DNA from: Cristatella mucedo
Taxonomy: Eukaryota; Bryozoa; Phylactolaemata; Cristatellidae
Assembly: GCA_009760855.2 (NCBI GenBank)
Contig: WPIO01000023.1
Span: forward strand, 3,848,501-3,912,500
Length of the DNA: 64,000 nt
Direction of reading: 5' to 3'
The translations under genes were made by a program, and so were the position numbers. Each line of letters starts with the position of its first letter. The first letter of the stretch is position 1. This document shows, in pieces, positions 25,801 to 36,612 of the stretch. The notes below the pieces were generated by a model that saw only the letters and a list, made by a program, of their open reading frames with translations, had not been told where the DNA came from and did not search any database.

Positions 25801-28800
25801 GGGCCTGAGATATGTGGCCAAAGGTCGAGCTTGTAGACAGCAGCTACCGTTGCCTGTGTGTAGCTCGGAGCCTCTGTGGGATCGCCTTGACCACAGCTTC
25901 TAAATGGGGCAGGGGGGAGAGTTAAGAGGGTGGTCGTGCTCCTGACGTTTTTGATGCACTCAAAACATTGTTGACAACCCAAGCCACAGTATTTTCAATG
26001 CCTGTATTCACCCTCAACGACACGGAGCGGTGGTACCTTGTTATAGGTTGTCACTATGGCTGAAAGTATCAGCCTGTGTGCATCTGCTGAAACATCTTCT
26101 GATGTTACTCTAGTGCTGTACTTTGTGGTCATTACAAGAGCCTGATCATCAAATTTAAGATGCATTTCCTGTCGATGATACTTGCTGAAGTTGTTTGATA
26201 GTGATATTTTGTTTCTAGCCACTCTAAAGGAAAATTAGTGTGTTGGTCAACTTTCAATGGTAGATTTGTTTTATATTAGCAATGCTAAGCTAGCAATACT
26301 CGCTTACCATACTACCACACCTGCCCTTTGAACTGCACGAAAATGGAAAGAGTTCCAGCTGATCCTGGCTTAATTGCATGCAATGATATAATCATGCTAT
26401 TTGTCTGCAACCGACCCTTCAAAGTCGTGATGGGTTAGGGTTTGCCACAAGGTCTGTTATGCATGTGTTACTGTCAACAAATACAATGCAACTGTCGAAG
26501 CTGTTAATCGCTGACAATCAAGTAGCAGCAATCTAGATGTACGCCATCAACCCAGTAAGTGGTCAATTTACCTTCTTCTTTCTGACTTGAGCTGTAGAAA
26601 AAATTCTTGATAACATTACTGTGTACACATAAAGACCTCAAAGTCAGCTTTGCAAAACTGTAGTTTGTTGACACTGACAATGGCAACAGCGGCTGGTCCT
26701 GGAAGGTCGAAAGCCTCTTCGGCAAAGAAATGAAGACTAGACAAGGTTATCAAGAAATATAGATATTGTGTGTGTGTGTGTAACTTGAGAGGGTTTGTCC
26801 TTTGCTTTACAGCCAGAGCAACCTTTTTTGAAAATGTTCAGTTGTGAGATGTTGCAGCAGCCCAGTTCTGACATTGCCACACAGCAAGAATCCATATATG
26901 GCTTTATTAGGACGGTCGTAAAGCTCGGCGCTTATAACTCATTGGTTTGAGCTTTCTGCCTATGCTTTGGGTCACTTCTTTAAAATATATACCGCTGTCA
27001 AGAAAAGTCAACGAGTCGATTCCCTGTAGCCCCAGCAAGGTCGAAATGAATATGTAACCACTGACTCAAGTGGTATTCTGTCCTTTGATACCGTGCTTGC
27101 TGGGATATAAATTCCTTACATCGAAGGTTATTCTCTATGGCCAGCATCGAGCTTCTTAGAAAGCACCCTTCGTGTGTCCGAGCCTCGTGCCGAACCTGGG
27201 ATGTGCCTTGAAGTCTAATGACTCGTGGTGCAGCTCAGGCCATCGACAGATTGTGTATGCCTTATTCGGGAGGAGCTCTGTGGTGTATATGTGCTGAGCC
27301 AGTCGAGCCTTGGCATTGCTGCATCTCCGCGTTCCACTGATCTCTTGAATTTAATGTTACACGAGTATGCCGGCATGGCATCCCAACGTTGCATTCTCAT
27401 AGCCATTGTTGGCAGTATGCCCTTCGTGGAGAGCCGGATTGCAGCAGTGGTTTCCATATTAGTCAGCCGACCAATTGTTGTTCCATAGAGATGCATATAC
27501 GTGGGAGCAGGGGATCAAGATTGGTCCCTCCTGCTCAGTCAGCAAGTAGTTTGCCTCACCAGACACCAAGTATTTGCCTCATCAGACACCTGCATTCAGT
27601 GAATTCAAGTTCTGCGGGCCATTTTTGCCCGGCTGGAAACTTGTGAGGCCTTAGCACCCTGAAGCCGTCCGAGCGCATTGTGTCGGCAGCATTGATTTTA
27701 TTTTGATGAACACCTAACAGAGCTGTACATAACTTGCCAATAGCAGGGATCACACCACTTGAACTGTCACCGACCCTATCAGATGTATGCAGCCTGGTGC
27801 CCAATTGCTACGAAAACACACTCTGGCATTCAGGCATTACATGAGGATTCTCCTTGAACACTTAAGTGGTCATTTAAGGCCATCATTCCAAGCCCGGCAT
27901 TGTGTGCAGAAGACCGGTAGTCTCGATAGCTCAATTTGTGCACTGGACTGGAAAAGCAGAGGTTGCAGGATTTTTCTTGCAGCAGGCAGCATTTCCTTGC
28001 ACTCAGTCTCACTGCAGATGGCCTTTGGTCGTTGTGCATCTGTCCAACAGCAAAAAAGTTGTTATACTTCCTGTTGCTCTTCCGTTGTCGGTCGTCTTTG
28101 TCGTCTGCACCCATCATGCTGTGTACACTCGTCTCTGTCATATCCCTTCCCTCAGTGCTTCTGCTAATTAGGCTATCCCATTTTGCATGTTCGTTTTGCT
28201 TTGAATGTGCCTGGAGCGGCTATGTGTCTCTTGCAGAAAAAGGCCCTCAGCGAAAGTGCCGAAGACCTCCTAGTCAAGCTGGGCGAGTTCTGCGAAGACG
28301 TCGATGCCGTATGTATGGCGGCGCCCTGGCGAAGCAGCAGGCCTCTTGGTCGCCCATGGCCGAGCTCGGCAGCAAGTGGCCTGTAGCTTCCACCCTGAAG
28401 CCATCCGTCATGTGCGCGCGGCGGCGCTCTGTGTCGCAGATCCGACAGGACATGAGCTTGAGTCTCGCGAAGACCGTGCCCAAGATTCAAGCAAAAACGG
28501 CCGACCTCGAGGTTGTATTTGATAGGATCGACAAGCTGGAGGTGCGAGACTCCCCCTAGCAGGCCCGGCAGCTGAGTGCTGGCGATGGCTGTCCGAGGCA
28601 GGCAGCCTAGCTCTGGCGGCCCGCCTGCAAGCGATCGCTCCGCGCCGGGCTCTGGCTTTTATCGTGCTCTTTTCGTTTTTACCGAGCAGAGGTTCATCGG
28701 TATCATAAAGGCAAACTTGGATGCCTTGGAGAAAGATGTGCGAGAAGCCGAGAGCAGCTTGCCGAGTTCAGGCGCCTTGCCTTTGATCAATCGAGCGCTC

Positions 28801-31800
28801 AGCGTGTTCGGCGTGAGTAAACCCTCTCAAGGCACTGGTGCACGTGGTTTGGCTAGTTGCAGAAAAAATCTGGTCTTTCCGGAACCTCGTGGTACAGCTG
28901 CTCAGCGATATCGCCGGTCGGGTCTCGTGAAAGATGGTTTTTGCTCCCTGGGCTAGACTGACATGACGTCTGACAACACTGCATGGGAGATGTGTGTTTC
29001 ACCGTTGAAGGAGGGAGATGGCCACCAGCAGGGCATCAGTAAACTCTTCAGAGTGGTCTTTTTGTCATTACATTTGAGTGTGCATTGAACCGTCCTGAGT
29101 TTTAAGGGAGAACATTTCTCATAAATGGGAAGAGTGCAGCAATGATGAGAAGAATGCCAACAGTCAGTTTGGCCCATTTGACATTCAGCCCCTTTGACCT
29201 TAATAATAATCGTAATGCATTTTCTATAGCGCCCTCAGAGAACTCGATCTAGGTACTTAACATTTGCTGTAAAGGATGCATGAGCAGAATCAACCTTCAG
29301 CCCGTTTGACCTTCACGCCCGTTGACCTTCAGTCCCATTGACCTTTGGCATGCTGGCCGAATCGGGACGGCCGTGTCGTCAGGTTAGGCTTTGGATTTTC
29401 AGTGTTGCGAGTTGTAGCTATAGCCTTGTGCTCAGCCGGAAGCCAGTGCTTGGTAGAACTGTGCAAGATGCGCGCCCCAGGGCGAACGACGATCACCTGT
29501 GGACCGAACCGAACTGTTAAAAGTCATGCTGCATGGTCATCGATCGCTTCCGGTGCATTGTGCATCCTGCTGGCAAGGCGGACTGCAGCAGCAACAACTA
29601 AATGCTATACTGGTCTCCTCAATCTTGCCGGTTGCATTATCTCCAGTCCACGTGAGGTCTGAAGACTTGGTAGTAGTCGTAGCAGTAGCAGCAGCAGCAG
29701 TAGTAGTATAAAGGGAAGGCCTTGCTTCTGTAAGGACTTATTAGAATCTCCCATGCTCAATCTAAGTGCTGATTTCAACTATCAGCCCTATCCTTAACGG
29801 TGGTTGGCATCTCACCTAGCGATCATCACTGTTTTTTTCTAGTTCGTTGTATGCAAGATTGACAAAATCAGCGATGTTGTCCCAATTGAACTCTTTCCCT
29901 ACCCCATTCTCAGCAGTAAGATGCTCTCTCATTCCTGTGATCTCAGCTGAACTGAAGTGAGCCAATACCACCAGTCTTGGCACTTGCTAACTTGTGGCCA
30001 GTTTATCTTCGGACTCATGCCAGACCGTGCATAGACCTCGTCATGCTAGTGGTATGGCTGGTTCTGCTCTATGGCAACTGCTCTAGACCTGGCATTGGTA
30101 TCCCACCATCTTCTCACCACCAGAGGCCAATTCTGCCATCAAATGCCTTGATCCTCGGTCTTGGGTTGGCGGCCTCGGCAGGCTGCCTTGGGATGCTGCC
30201 GAGGGGCAGCAGCAGCTGGTGGCTCTGCCTCTACCGTATCCCGTTAGGCCTTCCTGTGGACGGTCCGAATTGGTCTCCCTTGTTTAAGCATCTTGCACGT
30301 GGCTGACCTTTTCCGAGCTTGTGTCTATTTGCTCAGCATTGAGTTAGGAGCAGCCAGGGTGCAGAACTATCATATTAAACCAAGAATCAGTGACCCTAGA
30401 ACCTAGCTTGTGTAAAAAGAAGAAAAGTAAAGACTTAGCAACCCCGTCTTTGCAGAGGCACAAGAGTCGTAGCGGCATTGCATGCTGGGAGCTTGCACAC
30501 CTCATTGTCGGGCTAAGCCCCATTTGCTTTGCTTGTAAGGACTATCGAGGCTATAAAAGCTCCGTATCTGTTTGATCTTGGGGTGAGGGTGTGGGGTGCT
30601 AGAGGTTGGTCCATCGTCTCTGATAGTCGCGCTTTTTAGCACCCGGTGCTAAGGGAAAAAATACCTGTAAATAATACCCTTTGCACGGACGCCTTCATTT
30701 TTTAAATCTGCATAGTAGCAGTGGTATGAAGAAAATTGTTTCTGAGAATATTATTGCAAAATAAACTTGTGACTGCATCGACATCTCGCTAAGTCTCTAC
30801 CTAAAAGAAGTTACTGGGGCTGTTGGCCCGGCTTCCTGTTGCTCCGACTATCTATGCTCATGTTAATAGCTTAGCTGAAATATGGAGTACCTCAGGGCTC
30901 AGTGCTAGGTCTGGTTCTTTTCACGGTTTATACTCTCCCTCTTGCTGATGTGATTGCCAAGCACAATCTAGGCTTTCACTTCTATGCAGATGACACTCAG
31001 TTTTACCTTTGCTTTGATCCCTCCCAGCCTTCGAGCACCTCAAATTCTCTAAACTCAATAGCTGCATGCATTGATGACATCTGCACATGGATGGCAGCAA
31101 ATTTTCTAAAACTTAACGATGATAAAACTAACTTACTAGTTATGGGCAAACCCAGTGTGATCCAGAGATTGGACAGGCTGGCTCTCAAAGTTGGCTCTGC
31201 CAGCATATCTCCAGTTGAATCAGCTCGAAATCTAGGTGTCATATTCCAAAGCGACCTCTCGTTAGACGACCATATCAGCTCCACAGTCAAATCCGCCTAT
31301 TTTCAGCTTCATAACATTGCTGAAATTCGGGCTTGTTTAGATAAAGATACCACATCTAAGTTGGTCCATGCATTCGTGACATCCCATCTCGACTTCTGCA
31401 ACTCACTGCTTACTGGCCTACCAGCATGTGCGATCAGGCGATTGCAGCTGGTGCAAAACTCTGCAGCTAAGCTTGTCTGTCGTGAACGTCGCAGTTGCCA
31501 CATTACTCCACTTCTCACCGACCTGCACTGGCTACCAGTGAAGCAACGGATTGACTTCAAGGTTTTGTCGCTCACTTTTAGGTCCCTTCATTCTATGGCT
31601 CCAGCCTATCTGTCAGATATACTACCCCATCAGGCCAAGCATCGTCGTAGCACCCGCTTTTCGGAATCCAACAGTCTAGAAATACCTCGTACAAACCTTA
31701 AATCCTTTGGAGACCGTGCATTTAGTTCGTATGCTCCCACAGCCTGGAACTCCCTCCCGACCTGCGTCAGAACATCCCCTGACCTGACCACATTTAAAAG

Positions 31801-33101
31801 GAACCTAAAAACACACCTATTTAGGACAGCATTTAGTGGGTCCCTGTGATTCGTCCTTGATGTGCTTATGCGTGCTGACACTGTGCATGCTGCCACTAAC
31901 CACATTTGCATGCTGACCCTGTGCAAGTCACCCCTAACCATATTATTCATTTCGTTTGTTTTTCAAGCATGATTTTACTTACCATTCAATTGCATTTCAC
32001 TTTACAGCATATGTAAAGCGCCTAGAGAGAGACTAAGTTCTCTGAGGGCGCTTTATCAAGTGAATTATTATTATTATTATTAGCTTGTCGTAGGTATAAT
32101 CTGACAAAAAGTGGTTAAGTTTGTATGTGCTGTGCGCGTAATATGTTCAGAGATCACTGTTTGGATACCAAAGCTGCGCTCTGAAAATTAAGGCGATTCG
32201 TGCTCGGGGTACTTCCTCCTAATGGGTACTTCCCTCCCAACAACGAGCACACTCCATGTGAATGTAGGACTCCCCCCCCCCCCCCCCCGACATTCCCCCC
32301 CCCCCTGGTGGACCCTAGGACATTCCCCCCCCCCGGTTAGGACATTTCCCCCTATGTTGATGAATGTATAACTAAGAATACAGATATAGGTATACATGAT
32401 CAAATTAAGTTCACGCTCTATTGAAATAAAATCAACTCAGTATAATTGGACATTCTATGACATATTCACTGGTTGGCCTTGCACCACACAGTCCATTTGA
32501 GTAGTCTAATCACAAAAACTGTCCTTTGATGTTTTGTTCAATGAACTACTGATAGGTCAATCAGATCAATCACGTAAACCCTAAAGGGGGGGATGTCCTA
32601 CCCCTGGGGTATATCCGTCCATCCTCTATCTTGACATGTTAGTGCTGGTGCTGACTGTCCAGTTTTGCTGTTGTCTGATGGTAAAATTATTTTTTAGGAA
32701 CATTGCACATTTTACATAAGTGTGCCTGATCACCTGCAATAGTTGAACCGGTTTTGCTAGGCTTCATTGTGCAAAGCCCCCCCCCCATTAATCTTGCAAC
32801 CAAAGCTCCTCAAGTATGGTAATCTGTCTTGCGAAGCCTCCCACGACACATCGAATTTTTCTGCCCATCTACCCCTCATCATCTGAATAGCTGCCGTAGG
32901 TAATTGGTGGCAGATTTTTTTGTGTTGCAGAAAAGGACGTCGGATGCCTCGAAGGGCCAAGCAAAGCAGCGTAGCGTCTCACGTGTAGCAAGTCTAGCTA
33001 TTCCTGTGTTCAAGACCAGCGACTATATCGTGACTTCGACCACTGCTTCTGCCAGCGGTAGTGCTGGCCGCAGCGCCAGCACAACTGATGTGGAGAGCTA
33101 A
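13891..33101 (+). CDS. BLOC1S4: BLOC-1 complex subunit 4 (cappuccino), complete, five exons
   Basis: Exons 13891-14013, 28237-28308, 28440-28541, 28690-28812 and 32931-33101 join in phase 0 throughout to 196 codons plus TAA; human BLOC1S4 has about 217 residues. Recognised from family knowledge: a Y-A-x-x-LL segment (exon 1), a short helix EDLLVKLGEFCEDVD (exon 2), a helix ending FDRIDKLE (exon 3; human has SRIDRLE), a helix with LEKDVREAES (exon 4; human MEEQVTKAEA), and FKTSDYI near the end (human FRTEDYF). The ATG is preceded in frame by TAA at 13885. BLOC-1 is a cytosolic coiled-coil complex that sorts cargo from endosomes to lysosome-related organelles; subunit 4 is a small helical scaffold part. 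Donors and acceptors are standard (14014 GTACGG, 28309 GTATGT, 28813 GTGAGT). The tail after DYI is Ser/Thr/Ala-rich and likely disordered. Intron 1 is 14.2 kb of nested mobile elements. Confidence 0.85.
14400..14745 (-). mobile_element. LINE family 1, degenerate 3' fragment
   Basis: The words TTCTAGGCACTTAAACATATGC, AAAGGACAATTTCATTCTGA and CAAGCCTAGCTACAGAG match copy A in order with a large internal gap. There is no open frame. It lies in BLOC1S4 intron 1. Confidence 0.6.
15339..15764 (-). other. 141-codon open frame of unknown nature
   Basis: An uninterrupted minus-strand frame in BLOC1S4 intron 1 with mixed composition, several His and Cys residues and no family motif that I recognise. 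It lies between other mobile-element fragments, so an eroded transposon ORF is likelier than a host gene. No splice or promoter signals stand out. Confidence 0.2.
15832..15953. mobile_element. Mariner/Tc1-like MITE
   Basis: About 120 bp is bounded by imperfect inverted repeats of about 31 bp: GGTTGAGGAAAAAGT at the left and ACTTTTTCCTCAGCC at the right. Flanking TATA words fit a TA target duplication. The AT-rich interior has no coding capacity. The end sequence resembles mariner-type termini in style; the transposase is not in the window. Confidence 0.65.
16045..16130 (-). mobile_element. LINE family 1 tail fragment
   Basis: AATAATAATAATAC is followed by a worn family stem-loop region ending TCGGCACTTTACATATGC. 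Only the last ~85 bp of the element remain. Confidence 0.6.
16605..16690 (-). mobile_element. LINE family 2 tail fragment
   Basis: CTGGGTGTTAGG, GAGAGTTTTGTATAACGCA and CAAAGCCTAAGCGGCTTTTG match the reverse complement of the LINE-2 3' tail. Confidence 0.6.
18305..18562 (-). pseudogene. P-element/THAP9-like transposase relic, C-terminal part
   Basis: An 85-codon minus-strand frame contains the words KFILNSKLSKNQL and GGLQSLTSIMAND. In P-superfamily transposases the C-terminal part has a related pattern (a tyrosine-rich TYKLSQDHLE-like block followed by an IR segment, preceded by an F-x-x-x-L-x-SL block). With the core fragment at 21.8-22.4 kb it reads as one transposase interrupted by the LINE-1 copy at 18.64-21.80 kb. 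Assigned from remembered family patterns only; moderate confidence. Confidence 0.4.
18636..21800 (-). mobile_element. LINE family 1, copy A, longest copy (APE + RT)
   Basis: Read on minus: an AP-endonuclease domain with LTETWL (near 21610), VVYRPPG, MGDFNVHFD, a TLDQIF block and SDH (21.1-21.8 kb); RT fingers with NYRPVSLLP; a palm with LLDLSAAFDTIDH; GVPQGSVLGP; the catalytic YADD at 19724-19735; a thumb/C-terminal region with SRLDFCNSLL; stop at 18872; then a 3' UTR with stem-loop and (ATT)n near 18640. This is the order of CR1/L2/Jockey-superfamily ORF2. The reading is broken by a stop near 21040, further shifts to 20470 and a frame change near 20000, so the copy is dead. ORF1 and the true 5' end are missing. 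It sits inside a P-like transposase relic. Confidence 0.9.
21806..22352 (-). pseudogene. P-element/THAP9-like transposase relic, catalytic-core part
   Basis: Minus-strand fragments separated by a stop at 22170 and a frameshift contain, in order, VRTNIGKA, IYIMLDACRMLKV and KLKVASAAQTLSKSAARAIQ. P-superfamily and THAP9 transposases have a D-x-C/S-H-M-L-K-L block followed by a K-(V/L)-A-A-Q-T-L-S-x-S-V-A helix, which these match closely; the usual H before ML is R here. LINE-1 copies A and B flank it on both sides. No THAP zinc finger was found in the window. A worn DNA transposon, not an expressed host gene. Confidence 0.6.
22590..24040 (-). mobile_element. LINE family 1, copy B, 5'-truncated
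   Basis: Read on minus: RVYNDLLRNADMGR, LLDLSAAFDTIDH, an altered RT core (the YADD position reads DADD), the C-terminal domain, 3' UTR, stem-loop and (ATT)n-derived tail near 22595. It stops at about 24038 in the RT finger region. It carries a 31-bp insertion at 23356-23386 that also occurs at 24067-24097 just outside its 5' junction. Confidence 0.88.
24041..28230 (-). other. Unresolved coding relics in BLOC1S4 intron 1
   Basis: This stretch holds several short minus-strand open frames (near 25.2-25.4, 25.7-26.2, 27.2-27.8 and 27.8-28.1 kb), among them a Cys-rich one around 25.95-26.0 kb (C-x3-C-x2-C-x2-C). They are separated by stops and shifts. They look like one or more eroded mobile elements, possibly including the N-terminal half of the P-like transposon, but no motif proves this. 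A worn SINE-1 tail lies at about 25485-25512. I see no host exon here. Confidence 0.3.
29160..29345. repeat. TTGACCTTCAGCCC repeats split by a LINE-1 tail
   Basis: Imperfect copies of a ~16-bp unit (TTGACCTTCAGYCC) stand at 29176-29200 and 29296-29345. Between them, 29199-29280, is a minus-strand LINE-1 3' tail (AATAATAATCG, GCGCCCTCAGAGAACTC). Located in BLOC1S4 intron 4. Confidence 0.6.
29670..29710. repeat. (GTA/GCA)n trinucleotide run
   Basis: GTAGTAGTCGTAGCAGTAGC followed by GCA and GTA triplets. Simple sequence in BLOC1S4 intron 4. Confidence 0.8.
30875..32095 (+). mobile_element. LINE family 1, copy C, intact C-terminal frame
   Basis: Starts within GVPQGSVLG and stays open from there through YADD (30983-30994) to TGA at 31847-31849. 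It then has the whole 3' UTR with two GCATGCTGAC repeats, the stem-loop AAGCGCC-TAGAGAG-loop-CTCTGAGGGCGCTTT (about 32016-32055) and (ATT)n. The uninterrupted 315 codons mark it as the youngest copy in the window. It lies in sense orientation in BLOC1S4 intron 4. Confidence 0.92.
32200..32460 (-). repeat. Dispersed repeat with C-tracts, reverse copy
   Basis: Reverse complement of the repeat at 11940-12175: runs of 9-17 C separated by GACATT and GGACATTT words, then TGATGAATGTATAACTAAG and AATAAAATCAACTCAGTATA. A related G-tract remnant (GGGGGGGATGTCCTACCCC) lies at 32585-32603. Confidence 0.65.
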
Positions 33102-34493
33102 CCATGAACCTCAGCAGATACTGCTGTGCGGCGGCCGGTGCAGATCGTTCGTCGACGTGAGAATCGTGCGGTTCCTTGTGCTGCTGCTTCTGCCCGGCTG
33201 ACTGCAGCAAGCCCTGCTACTTCGTGCAACCAGTGTGTGCTTCCTGTGGGCCTTGCCCTTTCAAGCCGTCGGCCTGGCAAACGCCCGATTGGCATCCCTA
33301 CTCTGAAAAATGTTTTGGACTGGCACAAGGCTGTATATAATATATTCTATTATACTATGCCATCCAGTTGATACATGAGTAAATACTGCTAAGGAATCGC
33401 AGTGCGTTTAGCTGCATTGTGTGGCCGTCTATTTGTGCTATGCGTGTGTCACCGATTATGACTTTTAGGACTGGCTGCAATACTAAGACTGCTGTGCCTT
33501 TAATGAAATAGTCTGCCACATCCACCGCGAGGTCAAGGTTTGCTTATAGACTCGTGATGGAGTTACATCCGTCAAGGATGCACATGTCTCTTCTGCACAG
33601 GCCCTAGTTATCTGTTGCTTTAATTGAGCCTCTGCTGGGCAGTCGCTTGTAAGACTAGATGGCGTTTGTGGTCAGGCAAATGTCTAGTTTCGAAGTCATC
33701 CTCTGTAGGCTAGACCCTTTGCCTGTTTTGTCCTTGCTTCGCATGAGAGCCTTCAGTGAAGCATGACTGGTAGCCTGCATACGTATGTTTTTCTTTTATA
33801 TACCGCCAGTTCTGTTTGTGTATCAGCTTCATCGTACGGCTGCACATTATGAAGATGACTTGATCGAAAATGTTAATGTTGGGTGCAAGACTCGTTAGGG
33901 ATGAAAAATTATAGCGAGCGGTCATATTTTTTATTCGACACACTCGGCAGTTGCTCATCGAGTGGAAGCAGGACATCATTTCATGATTGGTGGCAGTCGG
34001 GGGGGGGGCATAAGTATAATGGCAGCCCGTGTCACTGCTCTGCCCCCTCAAGGGCAGAGCAAATGCTCCCTGTCCGCCCCAAGGCTCCGCCACTGGGTAT
34101 GAGCATTATACTTGGGCTTTGAAAAAGTAGTCAAGACTTATTGGTCGTAGAAAAAAACTTCCATTATGAAAGTGTTCAAAAATAATGGGCCTCTGATGTC
34201 GGGGGGGGGGGCCGAACATGACACGAAATCCCCACTGAATTGAAAAAAGACTGCGAGTAAAAGAGGAGTAGCCATCGAGTCTTGTTTGACTCGTGAAGTA
34301 AGGAACTATTGCTATTATGTTCATCAAGTAGCAACCTAAACTGGGCTTTGATATTGGCTTTAAAATGAAGCATTTTATGTACAACTGAAAGGCCTTTAAA
34401 GGAAGTGCCTGCCATGTGAAGCCTTGTACCGTAGTCACCTTGCGGCGGTCGGCTGTTCGGCCTAACCCAATCCTCTGGCTGGCTGCATTTTCA

Positions 34494-34650
34494 GGTGTTG
34501 TGTTGCACAAGAGGCCATTGGATTCTGCAATGGTTCAAGCAAAGCAGCGTAGCAGAGTCATATCCAGTGGGCCTACTCGTTTTTGTATTGGAGACCAGTG
34601 GCTATGTTGTGCCTTGACCACTGCTATCTGCTCGCTTGTGTCTGAGAGTT
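34494..34650 (+). pseudogene. Diverged duplicate of BLOC1S4 last exon
   Basis: About 150 bp align without large gaps to 32921-33075, covering the acceptor region and most of the terminal exon. Shared words include CAAGCAAAGCAGCGTAGC, GACCAG and TGACCACTGCT. The acceptor CAG of the original is CAC here, though another AG (TTTTCAG) lies 12 bp upstream. The reading frame has no stop across the duplicated part, but residues are heavily changed (for example FKTSDYIV becomes CIGDQWLC). Probably a dead tandem exon copy 1.4 kb past the gene. Confidence 0.65.
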
Positions 34651-34812
34651 ACACTGTGCGGTCAACTTAATTGATCGAAAGGCTTTTCGTGAATGATAGT
34701 AACGATAGTAGAATTGCTGCTTGCCCAATTAAGGAGGTGGCAATATGCTGAACGAATAAGCATGTTCTAATCCTATCTGCATTGCAATAGCTACCTCGGG
34801 TAATCACTAGAT

Positions 34813-35347
34813 CAGCAACGCATCGACTTCAAGGTTTTGTCGCTCACTTTCAGGTCCCTTCATTCTTTGGCTTCAGCCTACCTCTCAGATCTACTTTCCC
34901 ACCAGGTTAAGCATCGTACCACCCACTTTTTGGAATCTAACTGTTCACCCATACCTTATGCAAGTCTCAAATCCTTTAGAGACCTTGCCTTTAGTTCGTA
35001 TGCTCCCCAAAGTCTGTAACTCACTCCCGACTTGCCTCACGACATCTCCTGATTTGTCCACATTTAAAAACAAACTAAAAATGCATCTACTTATCACAGC
35101 ATTGTTAGTGGGTCCCTGTGATTCGTCTTTTATGTGCTTATGCACGCTGACACTGTGTGTGCTACCACTAGCCATACTTGAATGCTGACCCTGTGCATGT
35201 CAACCCTAACCATGTTATTCTTGTTGTTTATTGAGCATGCTACCACTAACTATTCGATCGGGCTTCCTTTGTAGCAAATGTAAAGTGCCTAGAAAGGGAT
35301 TGAGGTCTCTGAGGGTGCTATATCAAATGTATTATTATTATTATTAT
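34813..35347 (+). mobile_element. LINE family 1, 5'-truncated 3' copy
   Basis: Begins in the ORF2 C-terminal region (CAACGCATCGACTTCAAGG) and runs through the 3' UTR to the stem-loop AAGTGCC...GGGTGCT and (ATT)n at 35330-35347. The frame is broken near 35020. Confidence 0.85.
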
Positions 35348-36439
35348 CAGGCTATATATAAATAGTAAGAAGCTGAGACCTGCCAGCCTAAGTACATTGA
35401 GAACTGGAGAGAATCAATAGCAACCCAGGGATAAACATATTCGGTATTCTGTTTTCGTACACGAAGATTGTCCTAATACGGTGCCTACACCTGTGTCCCT
35501 TGACGGGCCATCTGACGTCCTATTTCTGAGCTCGGTTTTCTGAATTAAATGCATCTCGAGCTCGAACTATTCGAGAGCAAATTTTCTGTGCCAAAATGTG
35601 GAGTGATTGCAGATGACCTGACGACATTAGGGCTCATCATTCGAGCTTATGCTTCTGATCTAGGCCATGCTGAAATAGTACTATGAAATAGCACTAAATA
35701 GTCAGCTGATCATCTGGCTGTAGTGTTTACCGTGGTCTTGGGCATTGCACATCGAGAAGACTCCTCCATAGAAAGAAACTGCTTAGGTCCACCATCTGTG
35801 TGGTCTTGGCTACTTGCTACTAGTAGTCCACTTGCCATGGGCAACACTTAGCTGCTACTGTGCAGGTGCCTCGATGAGAGGCACGGAACTACACCGACCA
35901 CGGTTTTTGGGGTCGTGTTCGTGCATATATTCAGTGGTCCGTTCTAGCTGAAATCTTTCAATCTTTGACCTGCTTCTGTGCAGTTTGCCCCTTCTACAGT
36001 TGAACTTCATCCATCACTGCAACCAGGATTTTGGTAGAACGTCAAATTGCTGTAGGAAGGCTGGGGTATCAATTGGCTAGCAGGTGGCCTCAGCGACACT
36101 CTGGATCAGTCCAGAGGGCATTTAGCCTTGCCAACCCCTTACCTGTACATTCTTGCCCCCATCAACCTAGACCTACCAGTTAATACGGTTTCTTTAGCCA
36201 TTTTTCCAAAAACTTCTATAATTGCTTCACTGCCTTCAGCTCCACTTTACCCTGCAGTATCGAAGAGTGATGCATCGTGACTGTTCGCAAATAATCGAAA
36301 GCAGCACCATCGATAGTACTCCCCTTTCCCAGAAGTGAGTGTATATTATGCTTGAGACCATGGGCTAAACTGAGTCGTGACTAGTTAATGGCAGCAAGTA
36401 GCTTACCGAATATAGAGCAATAGCGTTGGTCCATCTCTA

Positions 36440-36612
36440 CGGCCGACCTTAATAATAATAACAATAATTCATTTGTGCAGCACCCTAGGAGAACTAAATC
36501 TCTATTCAGGCGCTTTTTATGTGCTATGGGGCTCGAGCCAACGACCTCGGCCATCAAATACATTCACCTTGACCTTGGTTCGACGTTAGCACCTTAACCA
36601 TTGGGCCAAACG
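36440..36612 (-). mobile_element. SINE family 2, tRNA head with LINE-1-like tail
   Basis: On minus the head reads TTTGGCCCAATGGTTAAGGTG (A-box region), then a B-box region GGCTCGAGCC. It is followed by AAGCGCCTGAATAGAGATT, TAGTTCTCCTAGGGTGCT and ACAAATGAATTATTG(TTA)n. The tail from AAGCGCC onward is the LINE-1 3' stem-loop. Other copies: 61082-61243 (+), 47230-47372 (+), 54975-55128 (+). Confidence 0.8.

Noticed and set aside
29977-30306. 109-codon plus-strand frame in BLOC1S4 intron 4
   Set aside because: No family motif, no splice context; most likely chance.
30902-31849. A 315-residue host protein
   Set aside because: It is the C-terminal RT part of LINE-1 copy C, with YADD and many sister copies.
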